Assembly (NCBI RefSeq): GCF_035987325.1
Contig: NZ_CP108488.1
Coordinates: forward strand, 1,612,001 to 1,676,000
Reading direction: 5' to 3'
Source of the DNA: Streptomyces sp. NBC_01244
Lineage (GTDB): Bacteria; Actinomycetota; Actinomycetes; Streptomycetales; Streptomycetaceae
Length of the DNA stretch: 64,000 bases
Part shown: piece after piece, positions 42,239 to 51,493 of the stretch
Numbering within the stretch: position 1 is the stretch's first letter
Layout of the letters: each line of letters starts with the position of its first letter
The notes under the pieces: generated by a model
Seen by the model: the letters and a program-made list of their open reading frames with translations, nothing else
Database searches by the model: none
What the model was told of the DNA's origin: nothing
Made by a program: the position numbers and the translations under genes

Positions 42239-43657
42239 ATGGACGATCCTTCGGTGGCTCTGCCGGGCGGGGCCGACCCCGCCGAGCGGACGCGGGAACT
42301 ACGGCGGGCCCACGCCGCGTTCACCCGGGACGGGCGGGTCGAGGCCCCGGTGCGGGCGGTCATCGCGAGGTCCTGGCGCCGCTGCGCCCGGGCCCGGGTC
42401 AGCCCGGAGTGCACGCCCCGGATGGAGCTGGCCGGGGCGGAACTGCGGTCGTACAGAGAGCAGCACCCGCTGGCCCGGGTGCTCCCGCTGTTCCGGGACC
42501 TCGTGGGGGCCTTCGCCTCGGACGGGGCCCATCTGCTGGCGGTGTGCGACGCGCGGGGCAACCTGCTCTGGGTGGAGGGCGAACCCGCCACGATGCGGCG
42601 CGCGGAGGGCCTCGGTTTCGTGCCGGGTGCCCGCTGGGCGGAGACGGCGATGGGCACCAACGCCCCCGGCACGGCGGTGGCGGTCGGGGAGCCGGTCCAG
42701 GTCTTCGGCGCCGAGCACTTCAGCCGCCGGGTGCACCCGTGGACCTGCGCGGCGGCTCCGGTCCGCGATCCGCACACCGGAAGGCTGCTCGGCGCCGTCG
42801 ACGTCACCGGGGGCGACTGGCTGGCCCATCCGCACTCCCTGGCCTTCGTACGGGCGGTGGCGTACGCGGCGGAGGCCCGGCTCGCGTTGCTGGATCCGGC
42901 GCCGCGGGCTCCCGGGGACTGCCTCACCGCGCTCGGCCGCGACGAGGCCCTGCTGACCGGTGGTGGCCGTGAGGTCCGGCTCGGGCGGCGGCACAGCGAG
43001 ATCATGGCGCTGCTCGCGCACCACCCGGAGGGACTGGCGGGAGAGGAACTGGCGATCGCCCTGTACGAGGACGAGTCGGTGTCACCGGTGACCCTGCGCG
43101 CCGAAATGTCACGGCTGCGCGGCCTGTTGGGTCCCCGGGCCCCGCTCTCCCGCCCCTACCGCACGGCCGCGCCCCTGGAGGCCGATTTCACCGCCGTCAC
43201 CCGCCACCTGGCCTCGGGCGCCGTCTCGGCGGCGCTGGCCCGGTACCCGGGCCCGCTGCTGCCCGCTTCCACGGCACCCGGCATCGTCCGGCTCCGGCGC
43301 CGCATCGAGGAGCAGGCCCGGGCGGCCGTGATCGCACGGGCCGACCCGGGGCTGCTGACCGACTGGGTGTGCAGCCCGTGGGGCGCGGAGGACGCCGAAG
43401 TCTGGCGGGCCCTGGCCGCCGTACTCCCGGCTGCCGCCCGGACGGCCGCGCTGGCCCGCGTACGGGCCCTCGACGCGGAACTCGGCGTTCAGCCGCGGGA
43501 CGCCCCGGGCGACCGGCGGGATCGCACCACTTCGGAGAGGAGCACTTCGGAGAGGAGCACCCCGGAGAGGAGCACCCCGGAGAGGAGCACCACGCCACCT
43601 CCCGCGGCCCCTTCACCGCGCGGCCGTGCAACGTACCGGCAACCTGCCCGCCCCTAG
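42239..43657 (+). CDS. GAF-domain transcriptional regulator (AcoR-like, adjacent to aldehyde dehydrogenase)
   Basis: A 472-residue regulator. The N-terminal part ([17 protein letters not shown], then a GAF domain with [17 protein letters not shown] and [23 protein letters not shown]) matches the sensor half of AcoR-type activators, but the sigma-54 AAA domain is absent. Instead there is a C-terminal winged-helix-like segment ([23 protein letters not shown]...[11 protein letters not shown]). The tail carries [10 protein letters not shown] repeats. This GAF-plus-winged-helix type typically sits before an acetaldehyde dehydrogenase in streptomycetes and probably activates it. The ATG at 42239 has GAGAGGG upstream. 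Confidence 0.82.
   Translation: MDDPSVALPGGADPAERTRELRRAHAAFTRDGRVEAPVRAVIARSWRRCARARVSPECTPRMELAGAELRSYREQHPLARVLPLFRDLVGAFASDGAHLLAVCDARGNLLWVEGEPATMRRAEGLGFVPGARWAETAMGTNAPGTAVAVGEPVQVFGAEHFSRRVHPWTCAAAPVRDPHTGRLLGAVDVTGGDWLAHPHSLAFVRAVAYAAEARLALLDPAPRAPGDCLTALGRDEALLTGGGREVRLGRRHSEIMALLAHHPEGLAGEELAIALYEDESVSPVTLRAEMSRLRGLLGPRAPLSRPYRTAAPLEADFTAVTRHLASGAVSAALARYPGPLLPASTAPGIVRLRRRIEEQARAAVIARADPGLLTDWVCSPWGAEDAEVWRALAAVLPAAARTAALARVRALDAELGVQPRDAPGDRRDRTTSERSTSERSTPERSTPERSTTPPPAAPSPRGRATYRQPARP
43533..43590 (+). repeat. 15-bp x 4 in-frame minisatellite (ERST repeats)
   Basis: Four tandem copies of CGGAGAGGAGCAC-type 15-base units encode [20 protein letters not shown] at the end of the GAF regulator. 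Confidence 0.9.
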
Positions 43658-43713
43658 CCTCACGGCGAGCACCGGCCAACGGCGGCCGGCGCCCGGCAAG
43701 GGGAGGACCGTCC

Positions 43714-45237
<1,524 letters not shown>

Positions 45238-45427
45238 GAAGTCAAGGACGGCGCCTGACCTGTACAAACGGCACGGCCGGGCACCGTCCTCTGGCCTCGG
45301 GGAAGCAATCGAACCCGGTCGATTCCAGAGTCGCTTCTCTCCCATGACCTAGTTCAGAGACAAGATCCGGGCCATACACGGGCCAGGGCGACCTCCGGAC
45401 TACCCGGCTACCAGCAGACCCTGGTCG

Positions 45428-45663
45428 CTACACCACCCGACATGACCCGCCGCGCAGGTCCGCGCAGAACGCCTTGAACCCCGCCGCCAACCCCTCGTGG
45501 CCCAGCTGCACCCCCGTCAGCGACAGATCCGAGAATCCGCGCCGGTGGATGCCGCGCCGATCATGCCGAGGTCCTTCAGCTCGCCATGCTCCTTGTTGAT
45601 GCCGCTCGCCATCAACTGCATGGCAGCGGGAGGTGCTTCGAGATGAGGCTCCGAACCACTCAT
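45428..45663 (-). pseudogene. Frameshifted remnant of a small WXG100-like protein gene
   Basis: An ATG at 45663 with GGAGG seven bases upstream opens MSGSEPHLEAPPAAMQ...INKEHGELKDLGMIG, which resembles the N-terminus of small helical WXG100-type proteins of streptomycetes. The frame breaks near 45540: one missing base turns an expected GFSDLSLTGVQLGHEG into a stop. That sequence is readable in the next frame as far as FKAFC, then diverges and stops at 45428. A decayed gene is the best reading; the family assignment is tentative. Confidence 0.45.
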
Positions 45664-45796
45664 CGCGCACCTCCGAGATCCACCACTGCCGGCTCCGGCA
45701 CCAGGCACTCGACGGGCTGGCGGCGCGCTGTCCACCGACGCCGCCCCCCTGCCGGCGGTCGCTTCGCACCGCTCCGCCAGCGACGACGGACGCCAC

Positions 45797-45938
45797 CGTC
45801 AAGAGCCATCAGATCGCTGCCGAAGCAGCCGTAGCGGACCAGGTCGATGCTGCGCCGGATCTCGCGCACGGCAAGGACGTCGTAGCGCGTGAAGTCCTCC
45901 GCGACGCAGATCAGCCTGGGCGTCGTCGAGTCGGCCAT
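45797..45938 (-). pseudogene. Internal fragment of a DUF5655-type protein
   Basis: The reading frame from 45938 encodes PRLICVAEDFTRYD...AVREIRRSIDLVRY, a stretch typical of the middle of DUF5655/DUF91-like predicted nuclease-transporter proteins (about 300 residues when complete). The similarity ends near 45797, although the frame stays open to 45660. Neither N-terminus nor C-terminus is present here. An N-terminal fragment apparently of the same protein lies at 50988-51153 on the same strand. Confidence 0.55.
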
Positions 45939-45962
45939 GGAGGCATCTCGCGACCTGGCGAC

Positions 45963-46375
45963 CCTGTGCGTCCCCTGGTCGGGGAACTGGTGGCCATGGA
46001 TGGTCCGTGGGAGCCTTACCGGCTCATCGCCCGGTCAGAGAACCGGTCGAGGGAACTCGCGCCTTCCTACGGGACCTGCAGGGAGCCGGCCGTTGGGTGG
46101 CTACGGCCCGTTCCTGCGGGATGGACATGCTGCGCTGGTTCCGCTTCCTCTGGGCTGTCGAGGTACCGACGGATCTCAGGCGCAGGACGATAGTCGGCAC
46201 TCCACGGATACGTCAAAGCCAGCAGGTGCGATCGTTTCTGCGCCTGCGCCTCGCAGTGGGGCGCACGTCGGTGCGACCCACACGCCGGTCGGCAACCAGC
46301 CAGAAGGGGCCTGCTTCTACCTCTGCTCGGGCATGGGTGCCGGGCTATGCTGCGGACAGAGCGTCCCCGTTCCAG
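45963..46375 (+). pseudogene. Decayed tyrosine recombinase (integrase) N-terminal remnant
   Basis: Pieces of a Streptomyces tyrosine-recombinase N-terminus can be read in different frames: LVAMDGPWEPYRLI (about 45978-46030), then after a frameshift EPVEGTRAFLRDLQGAGRWVATARS and MDMLRWFRFLWAVEVP (about 46042-46173), then weaker traces to about 46375. The pattern (FLRDLQ, VAT.RSYG, DLLRWFRFLWAV) is the core-binding region of these integrases. The catalytic C-terminal domain is missing. A remnant of an integrated mobile element. Confidence 0.6.
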
Positions 46376-46602
46376 ACCCCGACGGCGCGTTGTCTGCCAC
46401 AGATTTCCGCGTCGCGGCACGGACCGCGGTCCGTCCGCCCCGGCGCGTCCGAGGACGTGGCCCCTCCCCCATCCTGGAACGCAGGCTGCCGGACCGGCCC
46501 CGCCCACCGCGCGCGTACGTCCGCACCGGGACGTGCCCGGAGGGGCCGGGAATTCGGCGCCGAAGGGTGCTGCCCGGCTGGTCCGAACCGAGGCACCCCA
46601 TC
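46376..46602. other. Non-coding gap between integrase remnant and STAS gene
   Basis: Several long frames cross this stretch, but none has a ribosome site or recognisable protein. Promoter elements for the STAS operon are probably here, but no convincing -35/-10 pair is seen. Confidence 0.4.
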
Positions 46603-46959
46603 ATGCGTGTCCCCGATCCGAACGCCCACCTGCACCACGAGAGCGGCCGGGTGCTGATCTCTCCGACCGGAGAGATCGACGTGGCCACCGTCCACTCGCT
46701 GCGCACCGCCCTGGCACAATGCCTGCACGACGGCGTCCGTACCGTCGACGTCGACCTGTCCGCCGTCACCTTCTGCGACGGCCGGTGCCTGGGCGTCCTC
46801 CTGGCCTCGTGGTGGCGCATCACGGCGGCCGGAGGAACCCTGCACCTGCACCATCCGCCGCCCGTACTGGTCCGGATGATCGACATCACCCGTTCCGGTT
46901 TCCTGCTCCGTGACCGTCCCGCTCCCACCCTCCCCGCCGCCCTGGGCGGTGTGCTGTGA
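46603..46959 (+). CDS. STAS-domain protein (anti-sigma factor antagonist-like)
   Basis: A 118-residue STAS protein: VLISPTGEIDVATVHSLRTAL and TVDVDLSAVTFCDGRCLGVLLASW match the anti-anti-sigma fold. The loop that normally reads DSSG, carrying the phosphorylated serine, is DGRC here, so control by a serine kinase of the usual kind seems impossible. It overlaps the next gene by GTGA and begins a four-gene signalling block with GNAT and two GAF-ANTAR proteins. Confidence 0.85.
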   Translation: MRVPDPNAHLHHESGRVLISPTGEIDVATVHSLRTALAQCLHDGVRTVDVDLSAVTFCDGRCLGVLLASWWRITAAGGTLHLHHPPPVLVRMIDITRSGFLLRDRPAPTLPAALGGVL

Positions 46960-47624
46960 CGGACACCTCGCCACTGGGGCGCGCGCAGAGCGGCCGCCGC
47001 GGGGGGTCGTTCGGCCCGGAGGACATGACCGCGATCCGGCTGCGCCGGCTGAACCGGTGGCAGGCCGAGGGGCTGAAGGAAGACGTGGCGGACCTGTACG
47101 TGGAGTCCTCCCACCCGCCGGCGGGTACGGCCCACAGCAGCCGGGAAGCCTTCCTGCACCGCCTCACGGGCGATGTCCGGCGGCCCGGATTCGCCATGCT
47201 GGTCGCGGAGCGGACCACCCTGTTCGGGTGCGTCTTCGGCTTCCCGCTGCGGCGGGACGGCTCCTGGTGGCGAGGGCTGCTCGGGCCCCTTCCCCGTGAC
47301 ATCGAACAACTCACCGCCTCCGGGCACGTTTTCGCCGTCACCGAAGTCGTGGTCGCCCCACACGAACAGGGCCTTGGGCTCGGCCGGCGGCTGCAGGAGC
47401 GGCTGCTGGACGACCAGCGCGCCTCGCTCGGCGCCACCCTGGTGCCCCGGTCGGACGTCAGGAGCCTGGCGGCCTTCCGGTCCTGGGGCTGGCAGGAGGT
47501 CGGCGAAGTCCACCGGCCGCCTGGCACGGCGCTGCTCCGGGCGCTGGTGCTGCCCCTCGGGAGGACGTCAGCCGCCGCGTCCGGCCCGGGGCTCCCCGCC
47601 GGCAACCGGCGGCCGGAGTTGTGA
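46956..47624 (+). CDS. GNAT-family acetyltransferase-like protein
   Basis: A 222-residue GNAT-fold protein. The acetyl-CoA pyrophosphate loop appears as VVVAPHEQGLGLGRRLQERLL (Q/RxxGxG/A), with GFAMLVAERTTLFGCVFGFPL before it. It is translationally coupled at both ends (GTGA overlaps with the STAS and ANTAR genes). The substrate is unknown; the context suggests a signalling protein or small metabolite. Confidence 0.8.
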   Translation: MTDTSPLGRAQSGRRGGSFGPEDMTAIRLRRLNRWQAEGLKEDVADLYVESSHPPAGTAHSSREAFLHRLTGDVRRPGFAMLVAERTTLFGCVFGFPLRRDGSWWRGLLGPLPRDIEQLTASGHVFAVTEVVVAPHEQGLGLGRRLQERLLDDQRASLGATLVPRSDVRSLAAFRSWGWQEVGEVHRPPGTALLRALVLPLGRTSAAASGPGLPAGNRRPEL

Positions 47625-48379
47625 CGGGTGGCCGGGCGGCCAGGATCCGGGTACTGGTGGCCGAGCAGGCGGCCCGGCGCGGCGCACGGATCGCGGTGGC
47701 GGACGTGTGCACGGCCGCGGTGGCCGCGCTCCCGATAGACGGCGCGGGAGTTTCGGCCATGTACAAGGCCGCGGCCGGCCATCCGCTGTACTCCACCGGC
47801 CCGTTGAGCGAGCGGGTCGAGGAACTCCAGATCACGCTGGGCGAGGGCCCCTGTGTGGATGCCTTCACCCTCGGGTCGGCCGTCCTGGCGCCCGATCTGC
47901 GGGCCGCCGGGGAACGGCTGCGATGGCCCGTGTTCGCCGTGGAAGCCGTCACCGCCGGTGCGGTGGCGGTGTTCGCGTTCCCCTTGCGGATCGGTGCGAT
48001 CAGTCCCGGAGTCCTGGACCTCTACTCCGACGTGCCGGTGGAGCTGGACCCCGCGGAACTGGCCGATGCCAAGGTGTTCGCCGACACCGCCACGCTCGTG
48101 CTCCTCGGAGCCCGGATCGACCGGGCCGACGGATCGCTCGAGAACCTCGGCGGCTACCGGGCCGAGATCGACCAGGCCACCGGCATGCTCGCCGTCCAGC
48201 TCGGCGTGCGCATCGAGGAAGCGTTCGTCCGCCTGCGCGCCTACGCCTACGCCCACGAGCGGCGGCTCGCCGAGGTGGCGGCCGACCTGGTGGCCCGCCG
48301 GCTGCGGTTCGGGCCGGACGAGCACGAGGACGTAGACGAGGACAAGGACGAGGACCGGAGCGCCCCCGACGATGCCTGA
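47621..48379 (+). CDS. GAF and ANTAR domain protein
   Basis: A 252-residue protein: GAF-like sensor (about 25-165; LGEGPCVDAF, LDLYSDVPVEL) followed by an ANTAR RNA-binding domain (about 180-230; QATGMLAVQLGVRIEEAFVRLRAYAYAHERRLAEVA). The C-terminus is an acidic tail. ANTAR proteins bind paired hairpins and act as antiterminators. GTG start at 47621 overlaps the GNAT stop. Confidence 0.88.
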   Translation: MTGGRAARIRVLVAEQAARRGARIAVADVCTAAVAALPIDGAGVSAMYKAAAGHPLYSTGPLSERVEELQITLGEGPCVDAFTLGSAVLAPDLRAAGERLRWPVFAVEAVTAGAVAVFAFPLRIGAISPGVLDLYSDVPVELDPAELADAKVFADTATLVLLGARIDRADGSLENLGGYRAEIDQATGMLAVQLGVRIEEAFVRLRAYAYAHERRLAEVAADLVARRLRFGPDEHEDVDEDKDEDRSAPDDA

Positions 48380-48397
48380 CAACAGAAGGTGTACACG

Positions 48398-49114
48398 ATG
48401 AATGAGCAGCTCCTTGCCAAGGCATTCGTCGAACTGGCGGACAACCTGGTCGCGGACTTCGACCTGATCGACTTCCTGCGCATGCTGACCGACAGATGCG
48501 TCGGCATGCTCGATGTGAACGCGGCCGGTGTACTCCTCGCGGACCGCAACGGTGAACTCCGCGTGATGGCCGCCTCCGACGAGCGGGTGCGCTTGCTCGA
48601 ACTGTTCCAGCTCCAGAACGACGAAGGCCCGTGCCTGGAGTGCTTCCACACCGGAGTACCCGTCACCATCCCGGACCTGAGCACGGAAGCCGCCCGCTGG
48701 CCGCGCTTCACCGCGCAGGCCCGCCACAGCGGTTACTCAGCGGTCCAAGCCCTGCCGATGCGCCTGCGGGACGAGGTCGTCGGAGCGCTGAACCTGTTCC
48801 GCACCCTCCCGGGGCCCTTCGATCCGGCCGTCACGCCCATCGCCCAGGCCCTCGCCGACGTCGCCACCATCAGCCTCCTGCAACAGCGCTCCTCCCAGGA
48901 GAGCACGGTGCTCAACGAGCAGTTGCAGACAGCGTTGAACAGTCGCGTGCTGATTGAGCAGGCCAAGGGCAAGCTCGCCGAACGCCAGGGCATCGGCATG
49001 GAGGAGGCCTTCAGCGCACTGCGCGGCTACGCCCGCGCGCACAACCGGCGGCTGTCCGACCTGGCCGGCGCCTTCGTCGACGGAAGCGAACCCCTCGCCG
49101 GGCTGGTCACCTGA
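48398..49114 (+). CDS. GAF and ANTAR domain protein
   Basis: A 238-residue GAF-ANTAR protein. The GAF domain (about 15-165) has the usual LLELFQLQNDEGPCLECFHTG and YSAVQALPMRLRDEVVGALNLF; the ANTAR domain (about 180-235) reads RVLIEQAKGKLAERQGIGMEEAFSALRGYARAHNRRLSDLA. AGAAGG eight bases before the ATG at 48398 sets the start. It is a paralogue of the preceding gene, 18 bases away. Confidence 0.92.
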   Translation: MNEQLLAKAFVELADNLVADFDLIDFLRMLTDRCVGMLDVNAAGVLLADRNGELRVMAASDERVRLLELFQLQNDEGPCLECFHTGVPVTIPDLSTEAARWPRFTAQARHSGYSAVQALPMRLRDEVVGALNLFRTLPGPFDPAVTPIAQALADVATISLLQQRSSQESTVLNEQLQTALNSRVLIEQAKGKLAERQGIGMEEAFSALRGYARAHNRRLSDLAGAFVDGSEPLAGLVT

Positions 49115-49130
49115 CCGTCAGCACGGTTCC

Positions 49131-49514
49131 TCACGAACCCCGATCGCGGTCGCGGTCACCGTCCTGTCCACGGTCACCGCCCCGGTCACTGTCCGGGTCC
49201 CGACCTCGGTCTCGGTCCCGGTCGCGGCGGCCCTCACGGCTCCGGCGGCCACGGTGCTGCCGGGCGTAGCGGCGGTCCCAACGGTGCTGCTGGTCCCGGT
49301 GCTCGCGATAGTCGCCGTAGTCCTCGTAGCCGTGATGATCGTCGTGGCCCCGGTGGTCGTCGTGGCCGCGGTGGTCGCCCTGATGACCCGATCCGCCCCG
49401 CCGTCCACGGTGCACCAGGGCGAAGAGCAGGATCGCGGCGGCCACCCACAGCAGGTGGTTGAGGTAGCCGAAGAGGAACAGGGCAACCAGGAGCACGAGA
49501 AGCACGACGGACAC
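49131..49514 (-). CDS. Small membrane protein with Asp/Arg/His-rich tail
   Basis: A 127-residue protein. The first 35 residues are two hydrophobic segments (VVLLVLLVALFLFGYLNHLL, WVAAAILLFALV), like the small hydrophobic proteins common in streptomycetes. The remaining 90 are a low-complexity run of HDD/HRG/DRDR repeats, histidine-rich then Asp/Arg-rich, possibly metal-binding. GGAAGGGA precedes the GTG at 49514. It converges on the GAF-ANTAR gene with 16 bases between stops. Confidence 0.65.
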   Translation of the reverse strand: MSVVLLVLLVALFLFGYLNHLLWVAAAILLFALVHRGRRGGSGHQGDHRGHDDHRGHDDHHGYEDYGDYREHRDQQHRWDRRYARQHRGRRSREGRRDRDRDRGRDPDSDRGGDRGQDGDRDRDRGS

Positions 49515-49881
49515 GAGCGGTCCCTTCCACAGCGGAACAGGTCATCGCTGCCGGGGACCGGGGCCTCATCCAGCAGCGTAGCCCCGCCGGGGGCCCGGCG
49601 ACAGCCGTCGGGCCCCATTGACAGCCGCCACCGCCCGGCGTTGACTGACGCGGACGGCGTTGGGCCGTAGCGCCCCGGACAGCTCCGGAGCCAGGCCTTC
49701 CACCCTCCGCTTCGCCCGGACCCCGCGGAACGCAGGTACCACCCCTGTGTCCGCTGTGCAGGTCCCGGCCGCGCCCTTCCGGATCCTTCTCCGCCTGCCG
49801 GCACCAACGCGCCATCGAGCGAGGAGAGTCGACGGACATGCAGCAGAGCGACTTGCGAGCCGGGAACAGCTGGGGGACTCC
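49515..49881. other. Divergent intergenic region, 367 bases
   Basis: No gene is supported. The only clear structure is the GGGGCCCG/CGGGCCCC dyad at 49590-49616. Reading frames crossing the right part lack ribosome sites. Confidence 0.5.
49590..49616. promoter_or_regulatory. GGGGCCCG...CGGGCCCC dyad
   Basis: A perfect eight-base inverted repeat with an 11-base centre in a divergent intergenic region. Could be an operator, a hairpin, or a relative of the GGGCC-type boxes of the island to the right. Confidence 0.4.
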
Positions 49882-50478
49882 ATGTCCAGGTCCGTGATCA
49901 TCATCGCGGCCCTCGTCGCCGCGGCCCTCGTCGCCGTGACGGCCGTCCTCCTGGCCGCGCTCGGCCACCACCGCCTGGGGCGCGGTCTGAAACGGCGCTT
50001 CGGCCCTGAGTACGAACGCCTCGTGACCCGCCACGAAGGCGACACCAAGGCCGCGGACCGAGAACTGGGCAAACGCCTGAGGCAGCACGGCTCCGTCAGG
50101 GAACGGCCGCTCTCGCCGGCCTCCCGGGAGCAGTACGCGGCCCAATGGGCCGGGATCCAGAGGCGGTTCGTCGACTCCCCACAGGAGTCGGTCGCCGAGG
50201 CCGATGCATTGCTGGCACGGTTGGCATCGGACCGGGGCTTCCCGGCCGAAGGGCCGTTCGAAGAACGGCTCGCCGCGCTCTCCGTCCACCACGCGCAGCA
50301 CGTCGACGGCTATCGCGGCCTGCACGGAGCCGCCCACGGCCGTGGCAGCACGGAGGAGAACCGCAGGGCCATGACCGGGGCGGGCGAGCTCTTCGACGCG
50401 CTGGTCGCACCGCATCCAGCCGACTCGGGCCGGCACCGTCCGCAACGTCACCACGCCGGGGAAAGTGGCACGCGATGA
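49882..50478 (+). CDS. Conserved membrane-anchored hypothetical protein
   Basis: A 198-residue protein with one N-terminal membrane helix (about 4-28), then a charged helical domain beginning RFGPEYERLVTRHEGDTKAADRELGKR and including PLSPASREQYAAQWAGIQRRFVDSPQESVAEADALL. This family is common in actinobacteria, often beside stress genes; no function is known to me. GGGGGA precedes the ATG at 49882. Its stop overlaps the next start (ATGA). Confidence 0.75.
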   Translation: MSRSVIIIAALVAAALVAVTAVLLAALGHHRLGRGLKRRFGPEYERLVTRHEGDTKAADRELGKRLRQHGSVRERPLSPASREQYAAQWAGIQRRFVDSPQESVAEADALLARLASDRGFPAEGPFEERLAALSVHHAQHVDGYRGLHGAAHGRGSTEENRRAMTGAGELFDALVAPHPADSGRHRPQRHHAGESGTR

Positions 50479-50885
50479 TGTACGACCAGGAACGCGCACG
50501 GCAACTCCCGTCCCCCGGCCCGCTCCCCGGGCGCCACGATCCGCGCGGGGGCCCGACTTCCCGCCCCCTGCCCCCCGAGGGACCGTCCGAGACCCGCGCG
50601 GACATCCCGGTCTACGTTTCACTGCTCGCGCAGAGCGACCGGGACCGGCTGACCCTGCGCCTCCAGCACGCCCTCGGCACGTTCGTCCGGAGCCCGCACG
50701 AAGCGGTCGACGAAGCCGACACCGCCTTCGCCGACGCCACCACCCGCGTGACGGCCGCACTCGTGGAGCGCCGGCGCGTCATCGACTCCGCCCATCGGGA
50801 CCTCGGCCCCGAAGCCGGGACGGAAGAGCTGCGCCTCGCCCTGCGCCAGTACCGGGAGATCACCTTGAGGCTGCTGCGCATGTGA
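50475..50885 (+). CDS. Conserved hypothetical helical protein
   Basis: A 136-residue protein with a Pro-rich N-terminal tail (1-45) and a helical domain (VYVSLLAQSDRDRLTLRLQHALGTFVRSPHEAVDEADTAF ... EELRLALRQYREITLRLLRM in shortened form). It resembles the second half of the preceding protein (Q.R/FV.SP.E.V.EAD), and the two genes are coupled by an ATGA overlap, so they may form a complex or derive from duplication. Function unknown. Confidence 0.7.
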   Translation: MMYDQERARQLPSPGPLPGRHDPRGGPTSRPLPPEGPSETRADIPVYVSLLAQSDRDRLTLRLQHALGTFVRSPHEAVDEADTAFADATTRVTAALVERRRVIDSAHRDLGPEAGTEELRLALRQYREITLRLLRM

Positions 50886-50987
50886 GCGCCCCTGCTCCGA
50901 TCGGCCCCTGACAGCCGGTGGGGACGGCCCATCCTCCCCGATGAGCCGCCCCGCCGGCCTCTCGTCGCTGCCCCGGACGCCACCGCC

Positions 50988-51153
50988 CACCGGTGCGCCG
51001 TTGCCGTGAATGCCCAGCGAGTCGGTCGCCAGAAACCGAACGCCGAGCATGGTCTGGATGTGCGCCTCGACGAGGTCCTGCACATCGGCCTCGGCCAGAC
51101 GCGGCGCGCCCTCGGTCACGGCCTTTCGTGTTGCCCAGCTTCAGGCAGGACAT
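50988..51153 (-). pseudogene. N-terminal fragment of a DUF5655-type protein
   Basis: The ATG at 51153 opens MSCLKLGNTK; one extra A then shifts the frame, and the next frame continues AVTEGAPRLAEADVQDL, VEAHIQTMLGVRFLAT and SLGIHGNGAPV. This is the N-terminus of DUF5655-type proteins (usual pattern MLGVRFLASEYxTG...GGRIDSLGLDENGSPV) with about 12 residues deleted after FLAT. Similarity ends near 50988, next to the hypothetical gene of the signalling block. The middle of apparently the same protein is at 45797-45938. Confidence 0.6.
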
Positions 51154-51493
51154 CTCCCCTTCTCGACTCCGCCCCTCTGCAACTCCGGGCGGGTCAAGAT
51201 TGTTTCCGGCTGGGGCAGTTCCCGTCCCAGCTCCGTATGCGTCCCACGCATCCCCTGAACGAGCGTCAGGGGGCATGCTTTCTCAGGTCAGCCCCCGTAA
51301 CTCGATGAACCCAGCCGCGCTCGTGACGGTGTTGGACGCGACATGGAGGCAAGCTTCTTCTCGCGGACACTCGCCGGAATTGGAGCCCTCACTGGAGTCG
51401 TCCTCAGTCCCGAGTGAAGTTCGGGAACTGCTGGCTGCGGCGGGCGGAGCATGGATACAAAGGGGCGGCATCCCCGGCCGAGGCCGTTTCGCC
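51154..51493. other. Intergenic region between DUF5655 fragment and P-type ATPase
   Basis: Apart from the hairpin at 51252-51272, nothing is recognised. A 62-residue minus-strand frame (51283-51471) has no ribosome site or similarity that I can name. Confidence 0.4.
51252..51272. terminator. Candidate hairpin downstream of P-type ATPase gene
   Basis: CCCCTGA (51252-51258) pairs with TCAGGGG (51266-51272) around a seven-base loop. It lies about 220 bases beyond the ATPase stop; no U-tract. Confidence 0.4.

Noticed and set aside
45889..46602. N-terminal extension of the STAS frame
   Set aside because: No ribosome site and no recognisable protein; it crosses the decayed integrase in the wrong frame. 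The STAS start at 46603 is better.
50895..50930. GATCGGCCCCT and GGGGACGGCCC sequences as further DosR-like boxes
   Set aside because: Spacing is 23 rather than 21 bases and no gene starts downstream on either strand in suitable position.
51283..51471. 62-codon minus-strand ORF after the P-type ATPase
   Set aside because: No ribosome site and no similarity I can name.
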